A stretch of 64,000 nucleotides of DNA from Diaporthe sp. PMI_573 (GCA_021399435.1 JAJTUP010000057.1:248001-312000); one strand, 5' to 3'; shown: positions 1-12,172, counted from the first letter of the stretch. Notes: generated by a model from the letters alone, not told the origin. A program made the numbers and translations.

Positions 1-462
1 GGTGTCGATGTCGTCCTGGTTGCCAGTAGCTACGATGGCCTTGACAGCCTTCTCAAAGTCCGCACCAGAGTCGGCGGCACCAGCTGTTGGTTATTATGAT
101 TAGCAAGGCGCTCCTGAGTGTCGAGAAAGGGGGTTTTGTGACATACCATCACCGTTCTGAGTCAACAACACAGCAGCATCGACCTTGGCAGCGGCAGTGA
201 TACCCTACAGTACGGGTTAGCCTCCTCGTTGAGACATCCAAGTGGTCCCAATGATAGTGATCCAGACGCCAGACAGACTTACATCCGCGCCATTGTTGGC
301 CTTAGCATTCACATCCGCAGCGGCGGCATCAGCGCCGGCCGCAGCGGCTCCATTATTGCCCTGTCCCTTGGCTTGGCCTTGCTGCTTTTGGCCCTGTTTA
401 CTCTGAGGCAGGGCGACGGCGAAGGTCGCCAGGACGGTGACGAGAGCCAATGAAAGCTTCAT
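1..462 (-). CDS. Small secreted Ala/Gly/Gln-rich protein (3' end outside window)
   Basis: Three exons on the minus strand: 462-283, 204-147 and 83 to beyond base 1. Donors GTAAGT and GTATGT and acceptors TAG and CAG keep one frame for 107 residues. The N-terminus MKLSLALVTVLATFAVALPQ is a clear signal peptide. Next comes a low-complexity Gln/Lys/Gly run, then Ala/Asp/Asn-rich sequence, and a tail containing GADFEKAVKAIVATGN. An upstream in-frame ATG at 531 would add residues ahead of the signal peptide and is less likely. The gene is cut by the window edge, so the C-terminus and stop are unseen. I do not recognise the family. A small secreted or cell-wall-associated protein is the safest reading, with no sequence basis for a more specific role. 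Confidence 0.7.
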
Positions 463-531
463 ATTTGTGGTATTTAGGTGGATGAGTGATGTGTAAAACG
501 AGAGACTCTTAAAACCAGTGGAAGTTGTCAC

Positions 532-3500
532 CGGGACAAATGAGCACAGCTGCGTGGGTGAATGTTAGTCAATGAACAAGAAACTGAGCCGTGCGATGGA
601 TTACTGTGTACACTCGCCTCGTAAGGAATGGAAGGGGATAAGATGTGAGTGCACCTGAACCGGTCAACAGTGCTGGCGAGCTCTAAACCGAATCGTCTTA
701 TATCTCGTCCCAGGCCTCCACGCCAGGTGAGATATTAGCTTAGGCTACGCCCGATTGGTTTTCCTCCGAACACACACGAGACGACAACTCAGTGTAAGGT
801 TTGTCCCATTCGCTCTCAAGGGGTTCGGCATCGTGATGAAACCGTCCTGCGCCTGTACGATCGACAGGGGTCGAACTGCCAAGCCGCCACGGAATGGCTG
901 CGCTTAGCATCTTTGAAGCAAGGCTTAATTTTCTTAGGTGGTAGGCTCGGCCAAACAAGGTTAAGCCGAAATCACTTAGGACAAAGCTTGGTTTGACAGA
1001 TGACACAGGCACCCGGGGGCGGAATCAGGCGTCATGCGAGACGATGGCCGCCGGTGGCCGTGTCTGGACTTTCAGGTCAGGCGCCCCGATGACACTATAC
1101 ATATTGCCGGTTTGGGTTTTCGCGACGCTCAAGTCTCAAAGGCTCCTTCGCGCAGAAGTCGAAGCCAGACATCGCAACCCGTCGGCTATAACTGTCAGCA
1201 TGAGACTTTTGAGGTGAGCCTATATTCTAGAGTAAAGACCTGTGTCAGGTTGGCGGGCTCCCCGAGCTAGAACACCCCAGTTGAGGTCATCTGCATCCCT
1301 CGTTTATTCCTTCGGACCTGTTGTCTCAAGATGCGAGCGATTATTAGCGTAGTCCAACAACCCGCATTCGGGGTATATACTAGTTTCACATCAGCTATAA
1401 TGCTACCTGGGCAATCTTCCAATGGTTCCCAGTCATAAACCTTGCACCGAGTTTATGCTTAATTATACAAGGCACGCTTCTCGTTACCACTACTAGTGGG
1501 GGCGAGAATATGGAACGAGTGCGACTTGAACGATTAGGTAAGGACTTAAAAGCCAGGCCGAAGGACTTTCTCAGGAAGACGTGCTGCGTGTTGAATAGTC
1601 CATACTGCTCTTCACAATATCGTATTCTACGGTGACCATTCCCGCGATTTCTGGGCTGTACTAGCTGTCTGAAGACTTGCATAGCGAATCCCACTGTAAT
1701 CGTCTATTAAGATACATTGTCTCTTGTCCTTATAAAAACACTCATTGTCGTTCCGGCTTAGCAGAGGAACTTGAAGAATACAAATGGTCCGTACTAGTCG
1801 ATATTGAACGGGCGACCAGGATGGAAGCGTTTTGCCGACCAGTGGCAAGGAGATCGGGTGTAAATGATGAGACGGTAGATCAAGCCTTCCAGCAGGCATG
1901 CACAACAGACGGTGAATAGTGGTTCTGTGACCTGAACTAGTGGGTTGAAGGAACGCTCAAGCTCAAGCGACTCGATTTTCGAGCAAACGCGAGTGGGAGC
2001 TTTATGAGTCATATGAATAGATGTCCCAGACGAGACTCCGACATGTCCTCGAGGTTTGCGGAGCAGCCATCTGACCGTTGTGCACCTGACTGCCGACCCG
2101 TATGTCTACTGAGCGGGCCGAGAGGCTAAGCGGCACCCGCAGGCACTAAATGAGTACGCATAGCTGCGGGAGCTTGCCGTGGGCAACAATTTATCATTCA
2201 ACGCAAAAGTAATAGTTGCATTTTTTCCTAGTTCTGCCGCTGTATGCTGGCCAAGGGGATATGCTGCAATTCCTATCTGTCCACTCGATGCTGGTCTTAT
2301 GAAGCTTTGGTCGGCAAGATTAATCATTGATTGGTTAAGATCGTAGAGCTAGTGGAGATGGAGGTATAATCATTTAACCAGCATTGGGATGATCCATTCG
2401 GTATGACTCAGTCGGTGAGCCAAGGGAGGGCCGGTCAATTACAGCAGTGCGGACGCCCGTATCAATATGTAATCCCATTTAAAGTCGTCGTAGCCCTTCT
2501 CTATACTCTCAAATAACACGAGTGTACATAGCTGCTTCTCTTTGCCTGGCCACGAGTTGCGACCTTTCAACAAGTCCTTTTCCTGCCAGCCAAGTCCCGC
2601 CACCCCTACACGGGCTGACAGTCACATCTCCAATCAGGTAAGCTGCAAATGATGTTTGCACAATATTTCCATGATGAATTGACATTCACTCGCCGATCTG
2701 AATCTCTATGTTGATATTGTCGCTGGCAATGGTTTCGCCTTTTCTGATAATAACATGGTTCTTCTTCCTAACGCGTTTGAATTGTGGGGATATGTGCTAA
2801 TTAACTAATTAAGCAGCAGGGTAACCGGGGAACTCCATTCAGAATATTTGAGGTAATGCATTGAGGATGACTTGGTGAATCAGATGGAGATGCTTGGGGT
2901 ATGGCTGATGTATTTTCTTTCGCCGTTCATTTACCCTCGAGGCACACTTTGATTATATGTGTAATTAGGATCATTTGCACGCGTGGAATAGATATTCCTC
3001 CTGTGGAAGTCCTTGAAGTAACATCAGATGTGAAGGACCCATCTTATACCAGGGACGACGACTCTTCAACTTAGAATATTGATAACGCGGTCCAGCCTCA
3101 GTGCCGGGTCGGCCAGGAGGTCGGTCAGGAGTGTAAATAGTCTGCCCTGATTGTGTAAACGTGCGCTTGGTAGCACTCAACATGACGTGCGACCTCGCTT
3201 CTAACTTCATCTTTTTTACAACCACCTCGCTGTTTCGGTTATTGCAGCCGTTCGCTAGTACTTGAGCTTCTCGGTGTTGTAGCTTCACTCTGCATTTTGG
3301 ACCCAGAGGAGATATGTACCCGGTCTTGCGGGACCCAATTTCCAGCATGAAAGGGTGTCAATGATGGTTATATAGTAACACGGTTTGAAGCTTAAAAACC
3401 GATCCAGATGCTTTGAGTAGGTATGAAATATGAATCATCGAGCTGCCCGAGGCAAAAACAATACATAGATCACTTCCGCTTTTCCCTCTTGTTGCTTTGC

Positions 3501-4446
3501 ACGAGATTTGCCTTTCGCATTAATACACACGAAATTCCACCGTATTAGAAGGTCGCTTCCCGGCTTCCAAGCTGTTCAAAGGCTTCACAACAACTGTCAA
3601 CGACCGTGAGTCACCAAGTTGATAACTAAACCGAAATTAAAGATCCAGTTGGACTGGTACCGCTCCCATCTGAAACACTTCACTGTGTATGTCAGATTGC
3701 GTGAAATGGGGAGAAAGATTGCCTGAGAGTCACGGATTATTTGTTCTTGCTTACTCATATCTATCTTATTTCAGTAGAGGCACGTGATTCACACGAGTCG
3801 CAGTACTCTTCTGCTCCAGCTCCAGCTGTCTGCCATCTCACTCTATTCGAGGACATTCTTGAATAGCTCTTCAGTTCCTCCCATAAATCTTAACGGGATT
3901 GAACTGTTTGTATCAAGAAGTAGTAGACCGGTGCGTTGGGTAATTCCTGGTCTTACTTCATGCACTAGCATGAATACAATGCAGATGTAGCCCGAAGTGA
4001 TTTCTCCTTGCACCATCCAAAGACGCATCAGAGGTTTGGCACCTAGGTATACCAATGTTACCCTATCACAAGCCCTCGAGATTCCAGCTTCGTCCATAGA
4101 TACAGACTCTTCAACGCTACTCATTTCTCAGAACACCAGTCGCCCGCTTGTGGTGGACTTCATCTGTCTTGCAACTGTCCAGGAAGTCAAATCGACGCAC
4201 GAGAGGTATTTCGAGTTGTATTCTCCAAAGTCTCGGCTGTAGGCGAATTCTTGAAGCGAGATACTTTCTGCAATTCGACCAGGAGGGAGCCCATGGGATG
4301 GAAGTTCTAGGCCACTCGTTTTATAGAACGCTTGTATATGCAGATGTATTGCGACCTTGAATATTTACACGTCAAAAAACGCCCACCGTTCAGCTCGCCA
4401 GAACGAGACTCAGGTGAGCAGCAATATCCCGCGCCTTTTACCGCCT
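532..4446. other. Gene-poor stretch, nothing recognised
   Basis: About 3.9 kb of mixed composition. Open frames here are short (125 residues or less), overlap on both strands and lack family motifs. The longest, 2971-3348 minus, is basic and low in hydrophobic patterning and does not resemble a known domain. The opposed frames around 3784-4242 are also unrecognised. I see no tRNA, clear terminal repeats or long tandem repeat. It may contain very old degraded coding or transposon sequence. Confidence 0.4.
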
Positions 4447-5620
4447 CTAAAAGAAGTCCGCCAGAGCGGCAGCGAATCCCTTGGCGACCAGCTTGTGAAT
4501 AGCCTGTCCCGGGTGGTAGTTGTCGTACCAAACCGCAGATGTCCCGTCCGCATTCGCGGCTGTAATGTCGCTGTCGAGGCCGAACGATGTTGGGTCGTTA
4601 AAGACCTCCCAGAAGTAGGAAGTGGTGTTGAAGACCTGAGCAGTGACACCGGTGTTGCTGGACTTGAAGTCATCGAGCTTGGTGGCTAACTTAGAGTTGA
4701 ATGAGTCCAAGTTAGAAGTGAGGGCCTTCAAGGAGGTTTCAGACTGGTCGTTGAATGCTGGAGCTTTGTAGAAGGCTGGAGTGGAATAGTTGTTAGCTAG
4801 AGCCCTTCACAGCGGGAGCAATGTATGTCGCTGGGTGATGATTAAACTTACGAGGAACAGTGTTGAGCACAAAGTTTCTCGCACCATCCTTGTACAAGTT
4901 TTGCAACAAATCAAAGTACTTCGTCAGTGCGTCATCAATGGGACAGGTCTCGTACTGGGCAGACTGCCAGAAGCATTGACCAATGTCGTTGATGCCGATC
5001 CAGACGGCAACGAGCAGGTTCTCAGCCGTCCATGGAGCCTCTATTGGGGCGGGAACCAAATTGTCCTCGAACTGGCCAACTTGTGCAATCAAGTCTGTGG
5101 TGACACCAGTGTTGATGATGGTGTTGGAAATATCAGCCCCATAATACGCAAAGTCGTAGGTAAGTACCAGCGAGCTGTTGAGCTGCTCGGTGACCATGCC
5201 GACCCAGTTGAGACCGCCAGTGGTAGTTGAGCCGCCTGATCCCATAGGGTTCGAGGCAGTAGGGAAGCCACCCTCGATGTAGAAGCCGGTTGACGAGTAT
5301 GAATCGCCACTGAGAGTGGAACGCTGGTCAGTCAGAAGTGAGGTCATCGTGGAAGGACATGACTTTACTAACAAGACGGCAAAGTACTTGGTGCCATCAC
5401 TGGATGCTGAAGATGACGACGAACTAGTAGCTGCAGGGGCAGACGCGGCAGAGCTGGCGGACGAGGCAGCTACAGCTTGGACTGGCAGATCGCTGGCGAC
5501 CACGCTTGGCGCGGCCGAAGTTGGCGTCGTCTCGGAGCCGGAGTCTCCTCGTGGAACGCACGCAGCAGAGGCGGAGGACAAGGCCAGAGCCAGGGCAACA
5601 ATTTGTCTTTGAGAGAACAT
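4447..5620 (-). CDS. Secreted SGNH/GDSL esterase, CE16 (acetylesterase-like)
   Basis: Three exons: 5620-5373, 5309-4852 and 4796-4447, giving 351 residues. Both introns are short (63 and 55 nt) and GT-AG. Splicing the first creates the family motif FAVFGDSYS, with the nucleophile serine at about residue 86. Residues 1-20 form a signal peptide, and a Ser/Ala/Thr-rich linker follows to about residue 75. The other SGNH blocks are visible: a Gly in GGLNWVG, the block III Asn in WIGIND, and the C-terminal catalytic pair in YDNYHPG (Asp327 and His330). Fungal CE16 enzymes are secreted and remove acetyl groups from hemicellulose-derived sugars; this one's substrate is inferred from family only. The start is set by the signal peptide. 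The gene stands alone between gene-poor DNA and a transposon. Confidence 0.88.
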
Positions 5621-6345
5621 TTTCGAGATTTTCTGGGACGAATGCGTAAAGAATGGATGGATTGGAAACCGGTTCCGGGTGTAAACTCAAGAATTGAACG
5701 AAGGAATAATTGACAAGAACCGCTACAATCAAAACTAAACAAGGTCTGGAATAGAAACAACGGTTTAGAAAGAAACGAAACATGCATTGGCCAGGAATTC
5801 AAGCATTTTAACAGGTGGAAAGGGGTTGCCGTCAGCAGGGATAAAACGGTGAGCAATGCTCCGGGGGTGCAGCTCGGAGGTATCGCCGAGCAACGCGCGG
5901 CAAGAAATTAAAGGGGCGGCTGCTGGCCCCGCAAAGCCTCAACCTGCGGCTCACGCAACGGCCACAATAACGCATTTCAACATAAAGGGAATCCTTTCCC
6001 GAATGACATGTTTAGTGCTGAGATATCTCCATGAATAATTAAAGAACTCCCTGTATCCACACGTGTTTCTACTCATAGTCGCTCTACGAAGTCGGATTTA
6101 GGTTTGCGGCTCAATGGTTCAGCGGCGATCCTCCACATCAATGTGGACAAGGATTCCCTGCACATTAAATGTCAACGAATGTCCTCTCTGTAGCATATAA
6201 GTTTGTCTGGATTATGCTAGTCAGAAAATCAACTACCTTGGCTTTTGTGGTACCTGGGACTACGACAAATAAATCGTACATACAAATTACGAAGACATGG
6301 GGGAGACTGTCATTCTCAAAAGCGTGCCCCCTTCGACTCCAGGTA
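5621..6345. other. Intergenic spacer between esterase and transposon
   Basis: About 0.7 kb holding the upstream region of the esterase gene, then unique sequence up to the TA dinucleotide (6344-6345) at the left end of the Fot/pogo-type element. No coding region, RNA gene or repeat is recognised. Confidence 0.5.
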
Positions 6346-8202
6346 AGTTGCCGTGCCCACATTCCGCCCACCCCCTGATTCCGCCCACTCCATACCCGCG
6401 ACCGCGTCAGGCCCACATCGTCACAAAAAACGCGTTTTCTCAACAAGTGTTCTTTTTCTTCTCTTCAAACTTTACAAGCATGTTCCCTACACTATAATGA
6501 AGCCGTATACCGAAGATGACGTACTGGCGGCACTTGAAGCCATCGCGGCAGGCGCCGGCGTACGGGAGGCTTCCTTACATTAGGGTGTTCCGAGGAGCAC
6601 ACTTTATACTCGCCGTCAGGGCGCCCAAAGCTATTCTAACGCTACAAATTGGCAGATGAGGTTATCGTCGACCCAGGAAACTAATTTAACTTTGTTTATA
6701 CTTAACCAGGCGACCCTGGGGCTGTTGTTGACCTATTTCGAAATGAGGACCTTCGTGGCGTAGATTGCCGCTCCTTAGAAGCAACCACTACCGCTCGGCA
6801 AGAAGTGGCTGAGAGGTTTTCTTGTGAGAAACCCCGAGATTTATAGTGTCAGAAGCCGTCAGATGTACTTTAGCCGGGTAGATAGGGTAAAAATAGAGAT
6901 AATTAAGCCATGGTTTAACCTTCTTTGCCTACTAGTTATCCTTAAGATTAAGCTAGAAAACCGCTATAATGCCGACGAAGGGGGTATTGCTGAGGGCGCC
7001 GGATCTAATGGAATTGTCCTTGGGCCCGAAGGAAGGAAGCTTATTACTTGAAAAAGTAATGGAGGGAAGGTGTGGACCTCCTTCCTTGAGTGTATCTCTG
7101 CCATGGGTAAAGCGTGCCCTCCGCTTGTTATTTTTAAAGGAAAGAGTGTGTAGCAGCAATGGTTTAAAACCCTTAAAGGTTACGAGAATTAAGAGTTTAC
7201 AGCAACGGAAAACGGCTAGACAAATAACAACGTTGCCCTTGAGTGGCTAAGAAAGGTCTTTATTCCTCATACAAAGCCTATGGTACCTAACAAGTAGCGT
7301 TTACTTATCGTCGATAGGTATAAAAGCCACTATACCTTTGAGTTTATATGGGAATGCTTCTCGAATAAGGTATATATTATTTACTTACTACTATATATGT
7401 CGCATATGCTTTAACCGCTAGACTTAGGCGTATTTACTTTGCTAAAGGTAGCGTACAAAGCTGAAGCCAACCTTCTAAACTTCTATACTGAGAATACTAT
7501 TAGTGGTAAGTAGTTGTTTCTTTTTTACTATTAGAAGGGATGATCTAAAGTACTGAAAGAGAGTAATGTGTTTAGTGGGTGGCGTGTAACTAGATTATAG
7601 CCAGTCAATATGGCCAAGCCATTTCTTAGCATCTAATTACTTAAAAACACTAAGAAAGCAGCTATGAGAGCAAAATCTAACGACACTACGAGAAAGAGGA
7701 GACTCGAATTAGTCTCCCCAGTACCTATTAGCATAAAAAAAGTGGTATTATCGACGCCGAGGGTATCTTGAGAGGTTCAGTATTTACACAGCTTTTTTGA
7801 CGACGGCACTTACTCGGCTACTACGCAATAGCTATTATTTAGGAAGGTTGAAAAAGGATATGACGAGAAAGACTGGCAATTAAAGATGGCGCTACGAGAA
7901 AACGAGATGCTTAAAGTAAGGTTGGAAGCCGTGGCACTAGTTAAAAGGAAGAAGGTCTCAACAAGTCCCAACTCGAGGTTTGTGAGAATTGAGGCTATCA
8001 GGAAGGCGCAAATTGCGGCCGGGGCAATTAAGGCTGAGTTAGTAGACGAAGAAGGGTCTGAAAATACCGAAACACTAGAAGATTGCATTGTGGTGGGTTT
8101 TGGCGATGATGCAGACGACGAGGAAGCCGAAGGGTAGTCGTGGTGGGTGGGCGATTTGGGTGGGCGGAATCAGGGGGTGGGCGGAATGTGGGCACGGCAA
8201 CT
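6346..8202 (+). mobile_element. Degenerate Fot/pogo-type DNA transposon with TIRs and TA duplication
   Basis: An 1857-bp element. The 44-bp left end starting AGTTGCCGTGCCCACATTCC matches the reverse complement of the right end ending in CACGGCAACT. The ends are flanked by TA at 6344-6345 and 8203-8204, as expected for Tc1/mariner-superfamily elements that duplicate TA. The interior still shows a pogo/Fot transposase in pieces. Near 6497 is an N-terminal helix-turn-helix beginning MKPYTEDDVLAALEAIAAG. DDE-core fragments lie around 6960-7400 in shifting frames, and 7886-8137 codes a C-terminal coiled-coil tail (MALRENEMLKVRLEAV). Many stops and frameshifts break it, so it cannot encode an active transposase. 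Length and layout fit Fot1-like elements. Confidence 0.85.
6497..8137 (+). pseudogene. Broken Fot/pogo-type DDE transposase
   Basis: Coding remains run from the N-terminal HTH (from 6497) to the acidic C-terminus ending at 8137. A DDE-domain section lies at about 6950-7400, where residues of the family pattern appear alternately in all three plus frames. Multiple in-frame stops, several of the type expected from C-to-T changes at CAA, CAG or CGA codons, and small indels interrupt the frame. The family normally binds its own terminal repeats and catalyses cut-and-paste transposition; this copy is inactive. Confidence 0.75.
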
Positions 8203-8615
8203 TAGTACACAAAGCTCAGGAAGATGTAGTAGTGAGTGCCAATGAGCCTCTAATTGCAGTTGATGTCCAGATAATACTCAGAAGTGTTGTTTGCTAGGCA
8301 ACCTGTGACTGGTATAGCTGCTAACGACTTCTGAGACCCAGGTTATTACAGTAATCCGCTCTATGACCACACATGCAGACTACGTCACTTCTGACTGAGT
8401 AGTTCAACGACGGAGCAAATCTTGAATGTTCATAATTTATAAACAATGCTCTGGCTCTGTCTTTGACTCAACACACCCATTAATGAACATTCTAACCATC
8501 CCAAGGCAGCCGAGAGTTCAAGATAAGGTTTAAAATCCTTTAAGTGGTTTCGTTTTTAATCAATATATTTCTATAAAAACATAGTGTGGCTGAAGAATGT
8601 GTAGTGGGAATTGTC
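8203..8615. other. Spacer between two mobile elements
   Basis: About 0.4 kb of moderately AT-rich sequence with no open frame of note between the Fot/pogo element and the 351-bp non-autonomous element. Nothing recognised. Confidence 0.4.
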
Positions 8616-8984
8616 CTTGCTGGGCAGCTAACGTCCCCCCACCTATGGTTTTCTGTCTGCCCACCCAGTACAACTGTTTTAGATTAAGCTGCTAGTATTT
8701 CAAGGTATCTTTCTGACTCATCAGTAGAAACTTTCTCCTACATTTACAAGGGTAGGCTGCCTTTCTATTTAGGCGGTACTTAAAAATATAAAGGGCTCTG
8801 CAGCCAGAGGGCCGAATCAGGGCCAGAGGGCACAAGTAGCTTAAAGTATATAGGCCTTAAGGGATACCATTTTTCTAGTGGTGTGCGCAGCCATTTTTTT
8901 GAACTGGGTGGGCGGACAGTGAATGCTGGGTGGGCGGACGGAAAACCATGGGTGGCCTGGGGCGGACGTTGGCTGCTTGCTGGG
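8616..8984. mobile_element. Short non-autonomous DNA element (MITE), MULE-like, with 9-bp duplication
   Basis: The 9-mer CTTGCTGGG occurs exactly at 8616-8624 and 8976-8984. Between them is a 351-bp body (8625-8975) with inverted ends: the left CAGCTAACGTCC and the reverse complement of the right CAGCCAACGTCC. The inverted similarity continues inward through CCACCTATGGTTTTC / CCACCCATGGTTTTC and a CCGCCCACCCAG-type motif for about 50 bp, with a few transitions. No coding capacity is seen. A 9-bp target duplication with long terminal repeats points to a Mutator-like miniature element, though assignment from duplication length alone is tentative. Confidence 0.7.
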
Positions 8985-10024
8985 TGCCCCTGCAGGTCCC
9001 CTTTTCGATCAAGCACACTGCCCTATACCTTCTGGCTGTGACGGTCCTCACTTGCGATGGCAACAGAGGCACAAGTTGACTGTGAAGAATTGTTGATTTA
9101 CAGCTATGGTTGCTAACTAAAAGAAAGGAAGGGGCACTGAAGCTGCAAAATGGTGTTGCTGAGATTTTGAAGGTCAGTTGGGCTGATAAGATAAGCAAAC
9201 AGCTGGGTCCAGTCACTGGTCCAGTCAGTGACTGGACCTGGCAAGCATTCTGGCCACCGGCCTGACACCGCCTAGAAGCTGCAGAAAGCTTATTTCTTCC
9301 TTCTTTCTTCCATAGGCAAGCCTACTCGTAAAATTCACATAATCTGCTTCACTGTGCTACAAAGCCCAAGTGACATCTCAAACCGAAGTTATAGCTGAGC
9401 ACCACTAGCCCCTGGGACAGTAATGTACAGTATGCACACCAACCTTGCCTCGATACTTGCCTCGATTTGGGGTAGGTCCTTTCTTTATTGGGAGTCGGCT
9501 CCTTTGACACCCGCCGTACAATTAGCTACATACCTAGGTAGGTACGTACTGCGTAACATGATGGTGCGTAGCACAAAGGCTTTCGTTTGTCACATCTCGT
9601 GTTGGGTGGCATCTAGGTATTGGCCGGTGGGGTTGACAGCTTGGCAGCAACACCGATTGTGTGGTTGCAGTTCATCGGTAGATTCAACTTTTCAACTCGT
9701 CAAAACAGAAGCTCAGGCGGCCAAAGCGGCACATGGTTCCTCGGACTTAAGCCGGGCTTTTCGCTCTACGACGTGTAACACATGGCTCTGTTGTGATACC
9801 ATGAATGGCCTGGTCAGTGCTTTCACAATTCAGGCTCGTTTGCATTCTGGAACCAACAGACTCGGGTCTCCAGCTGATCGAGCCAACATGCGTCTCCTTT
9901 GACTGAAGCACAGAACCTTTCCCAAGTGCTGATACCTTCAAGTTCCTTCTGCGCCAAATCTTCATTTCACGTTCTGTTCAACGTCAAAAAATCGCCTCTG
10001 TCACAGTCCACTTGTGCCTACACG
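8985..10024. other. Spacer and presumed promoter of the cluster MFS gene; contains a hairpin
   Basis: About 1 kb upstream of the exporter. A perfect 12-bp inverted repeat, GGTCCAGTCACT (9206-9217) against AGTGACTGGACC (9227-9238), flanks a 9-nt loop that repeats the arm sequence GGTCCAGTC. A short CCTCGATACTTG-type duplication and a TACCTAGGTAGGTA motif (9532-9545) are also present. The 159-residue open frame at 9423-9902 has no recognisable domain and is probably upstream non-coding sequence. Confidence 0.45.
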
Positions 10025-12172
10025 ATGGCTACATACCAACTGTCCACTGATGGTTCCTTACCACCCAAAGCTGTCTCTATGCTGACCGAGCAACCCGATG
10101 GCGACGAGAAGGAGCAACCGTCCGTCGTCGAGCCCAAAACCGACCACGAGTACGTGACTGGAATCAAGCTCTTCATCATCGTGGCCACCGTCGCTTTTGC
10201 AGGCTTCCTCATGCTCCTTGACAATATGATCGTCAGCACGGTAGGCCGCCGCGCCTTCAGATGCCTCGGAGGTGTCGCAGGCTAATCTTGCAATCTAGGC
10301 CATCCCAGCCATCACTAACGAATTTCATTCTCTGGTCGACGTCGGCTGGTACGCCAGCGCATACCAGTTTGGGAGGTATGTGCTGCTTCTCCCCATAAAG
10401 AGGTCCCAATCGTCTAACGTTGCCGCTGCTAAAGTGCGGCGCCACAGCCACTGACAGGGAGAATCTACAAGCATTTCAATACCAAGGTTCGTATAACGTA
10501 ACCATGTTTTGAGCGTTGTTCTGACTGTAACAGTGGACCTTCCTGGCCTTTCTCGCCATCTTTGAAGTTGGTTCAATTATATGTGGTGCCGCTATCTCGT
10601 CTCCTATGTTTATTGTCGGTCGGTTTATTGCCGGCTTTGGCGCTGCGGGCATCGCCACCGGCGCCATGACCATCATTTCACTCTGCGCGCCCCTTGAAAA
10701 GCGACCACGTAAGCAAGACTGATCATAGTATCCGACACGTATACTGACATTTTTGCCAGTCCTGATCGGCTTGAACTTCGGCTGTAAGTGTCTCATTGCT
10801 CGTTACGCCATCATAGTGGGTCGCGCTAACCCACAATGAACAGTCCACATGTTTGGACTTGTCCTGGGGCCTCTCATAGGGGGTGCTTTCACTTCATACT
10901 CTACCTGGCGATGGTGTACGTCTACCGCATCTCCTCACCTCTCGTATTACGATTGATAATGTCAGGTTTCTATGTGAACGTACCAATCGGCGGACTGGCA
11001 GTGCTTGGCATAGTTCCTATGCGTGTTCCTGCAGAGACAACCAAAGCCAAGGTCCTGTCCCTGCTCCCAAGACTGCATCGTTACCTTGATCTCCCAGGAT
11101 TTATTCTTTTCGCGCCGGCAGTCTTACAGCTACTCCTGGCTCTGCAATTCGGCGGCCAAGCCTATCCTTGGAATTCCTCCCAAGTAATCGGCCTGTTTTG
11201 CGGGACCGTCGCAACCGCGGTCGTCTGGTACTTCTGGAATCGACACGTCGGGGACGAGGCGCTGATGCCTCGCTCGGTATCGGAAAGTGGAATGTCTTGG
11301 CGTCTGGGATTTATATGGCTTTCCTTATGTCGGCGGTCTACGGAGGCATATATTATCTCCCACTGTATTTCCAGGCTGTCAATGGCGCGAGCGCCATGAT
11401 GAGCGGCGTATACCTTCTGCCGATGATCATATCGCAGCTCATCACAGCTGGAGTTGCGGGTGCTGCCGGTAAGCCAGATGAGCATCCAACAATCTACAAC
11501 ATACGCAGACGCTGATGTGCTGCCTTTAGTGAGCAAGATTGGCTATGTCATTCCTGTAGCTATATTCTCGACTGTATTCCTTTCCATAGGACACGGTCTC
11601 TACTCCCTCCTCCGACCTGACACCCCAAGCGGGCAATGGATCGGCTTTCAAATCCTTGCGGGCGTCGGCTTCGCAGCCGGGATACAACTGGTTCGTATCC
11701 TCACCGAAGGAACTTCTTTTACACTGTGCTTACTTACCCACTCAAACGAAACCAGGCTGTTATATCTGTCCAGGCGGCGATGAAAGGCGAAGAGCTCGCC
11801 TCCAGCATCGCTTTTGTCGTCTTCAGCCAGGCTTTAGGACCAACCATTGCGATGACCATTTACAACATCATCTTCCTTGAAAGTTTGCCCACCGAAATCC
11901 GCGACCATGCACCAAACGTAAGCCCCACAGCTGTCATACAATCCGGAGCTACTGGCTTCCGCTCCTTCGTCTCGCCTGCAGACCTTCCTGGTGTACTGGT
12001 GGCGTACGCAAACAGTATCGACCGCGCCTTCTACCTCGCAGCAGCATTCGCCACGGTTTGTGGGGGTTTCCTGTGGGGAATGGGCTGGCATGATCTGCGA
12101 AAGAAGGAGGGGGACGTTACAGTGCACAGAGGCGACAGTGGGGCGGTAGGAGACAGCGACAAGGCAGCTTGA
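10025..12172 (+). CDS. MFS multidrug/toxin exporter (DHA14-type), one frameshift
   Basis: Nine exons: 10025-10240, 10299-10375, 10435-10486, 10534-10708, 10760-10783, 10844-10915, 10966-11468, 11530-11690 and 11756-12172. All eight introns are GT-AG and 47-65 nt. The product, about 565 residues if continuous, has the 14-segment drug-exporter pattern: LLDNMIVST in the first helix, GWYASAYQF, an LTGRIYKHF loop, and [12 protein letters not shown] (antiporter motif C). Reading shifts by one base within 11275-11283 in exon 7; the unshifted frame stops at 11399. All other splice phases agree, so this is a single deleted base (real or a sequencing error). In metabolite clusters such proteins sit in the plasma membrane and export the product. 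It is convergent with OMT1. A GliA-like self-resistance pump is one plausible identity. Confidence 0.82.

Noticed and set aside
2971..3348. 125-codon minus frame in the left gene-poor region
   Set aside because: No motif, no introns to extend it, and composition like random translation.
6120..6180. Possible tRNA in a short stem-forming stretch
   Set aside because: No T-loop GTTCRANNC or D-loop pattern at proper spacing.
8616..8984. Classification of the 351-bp element as hAT MITE because its ends start with CAG
   Set aside because: The flanking duplication is an exact 9-mer; the 8-mers immediately beside the CAG/CTG ends do not match.
9423..9902. 159-codon open frame upstream of the MFS gene
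   Set aside because: No domain, unusual Cys/Trp-rich composition, overlaps the presumed promoter, no splice continuity.
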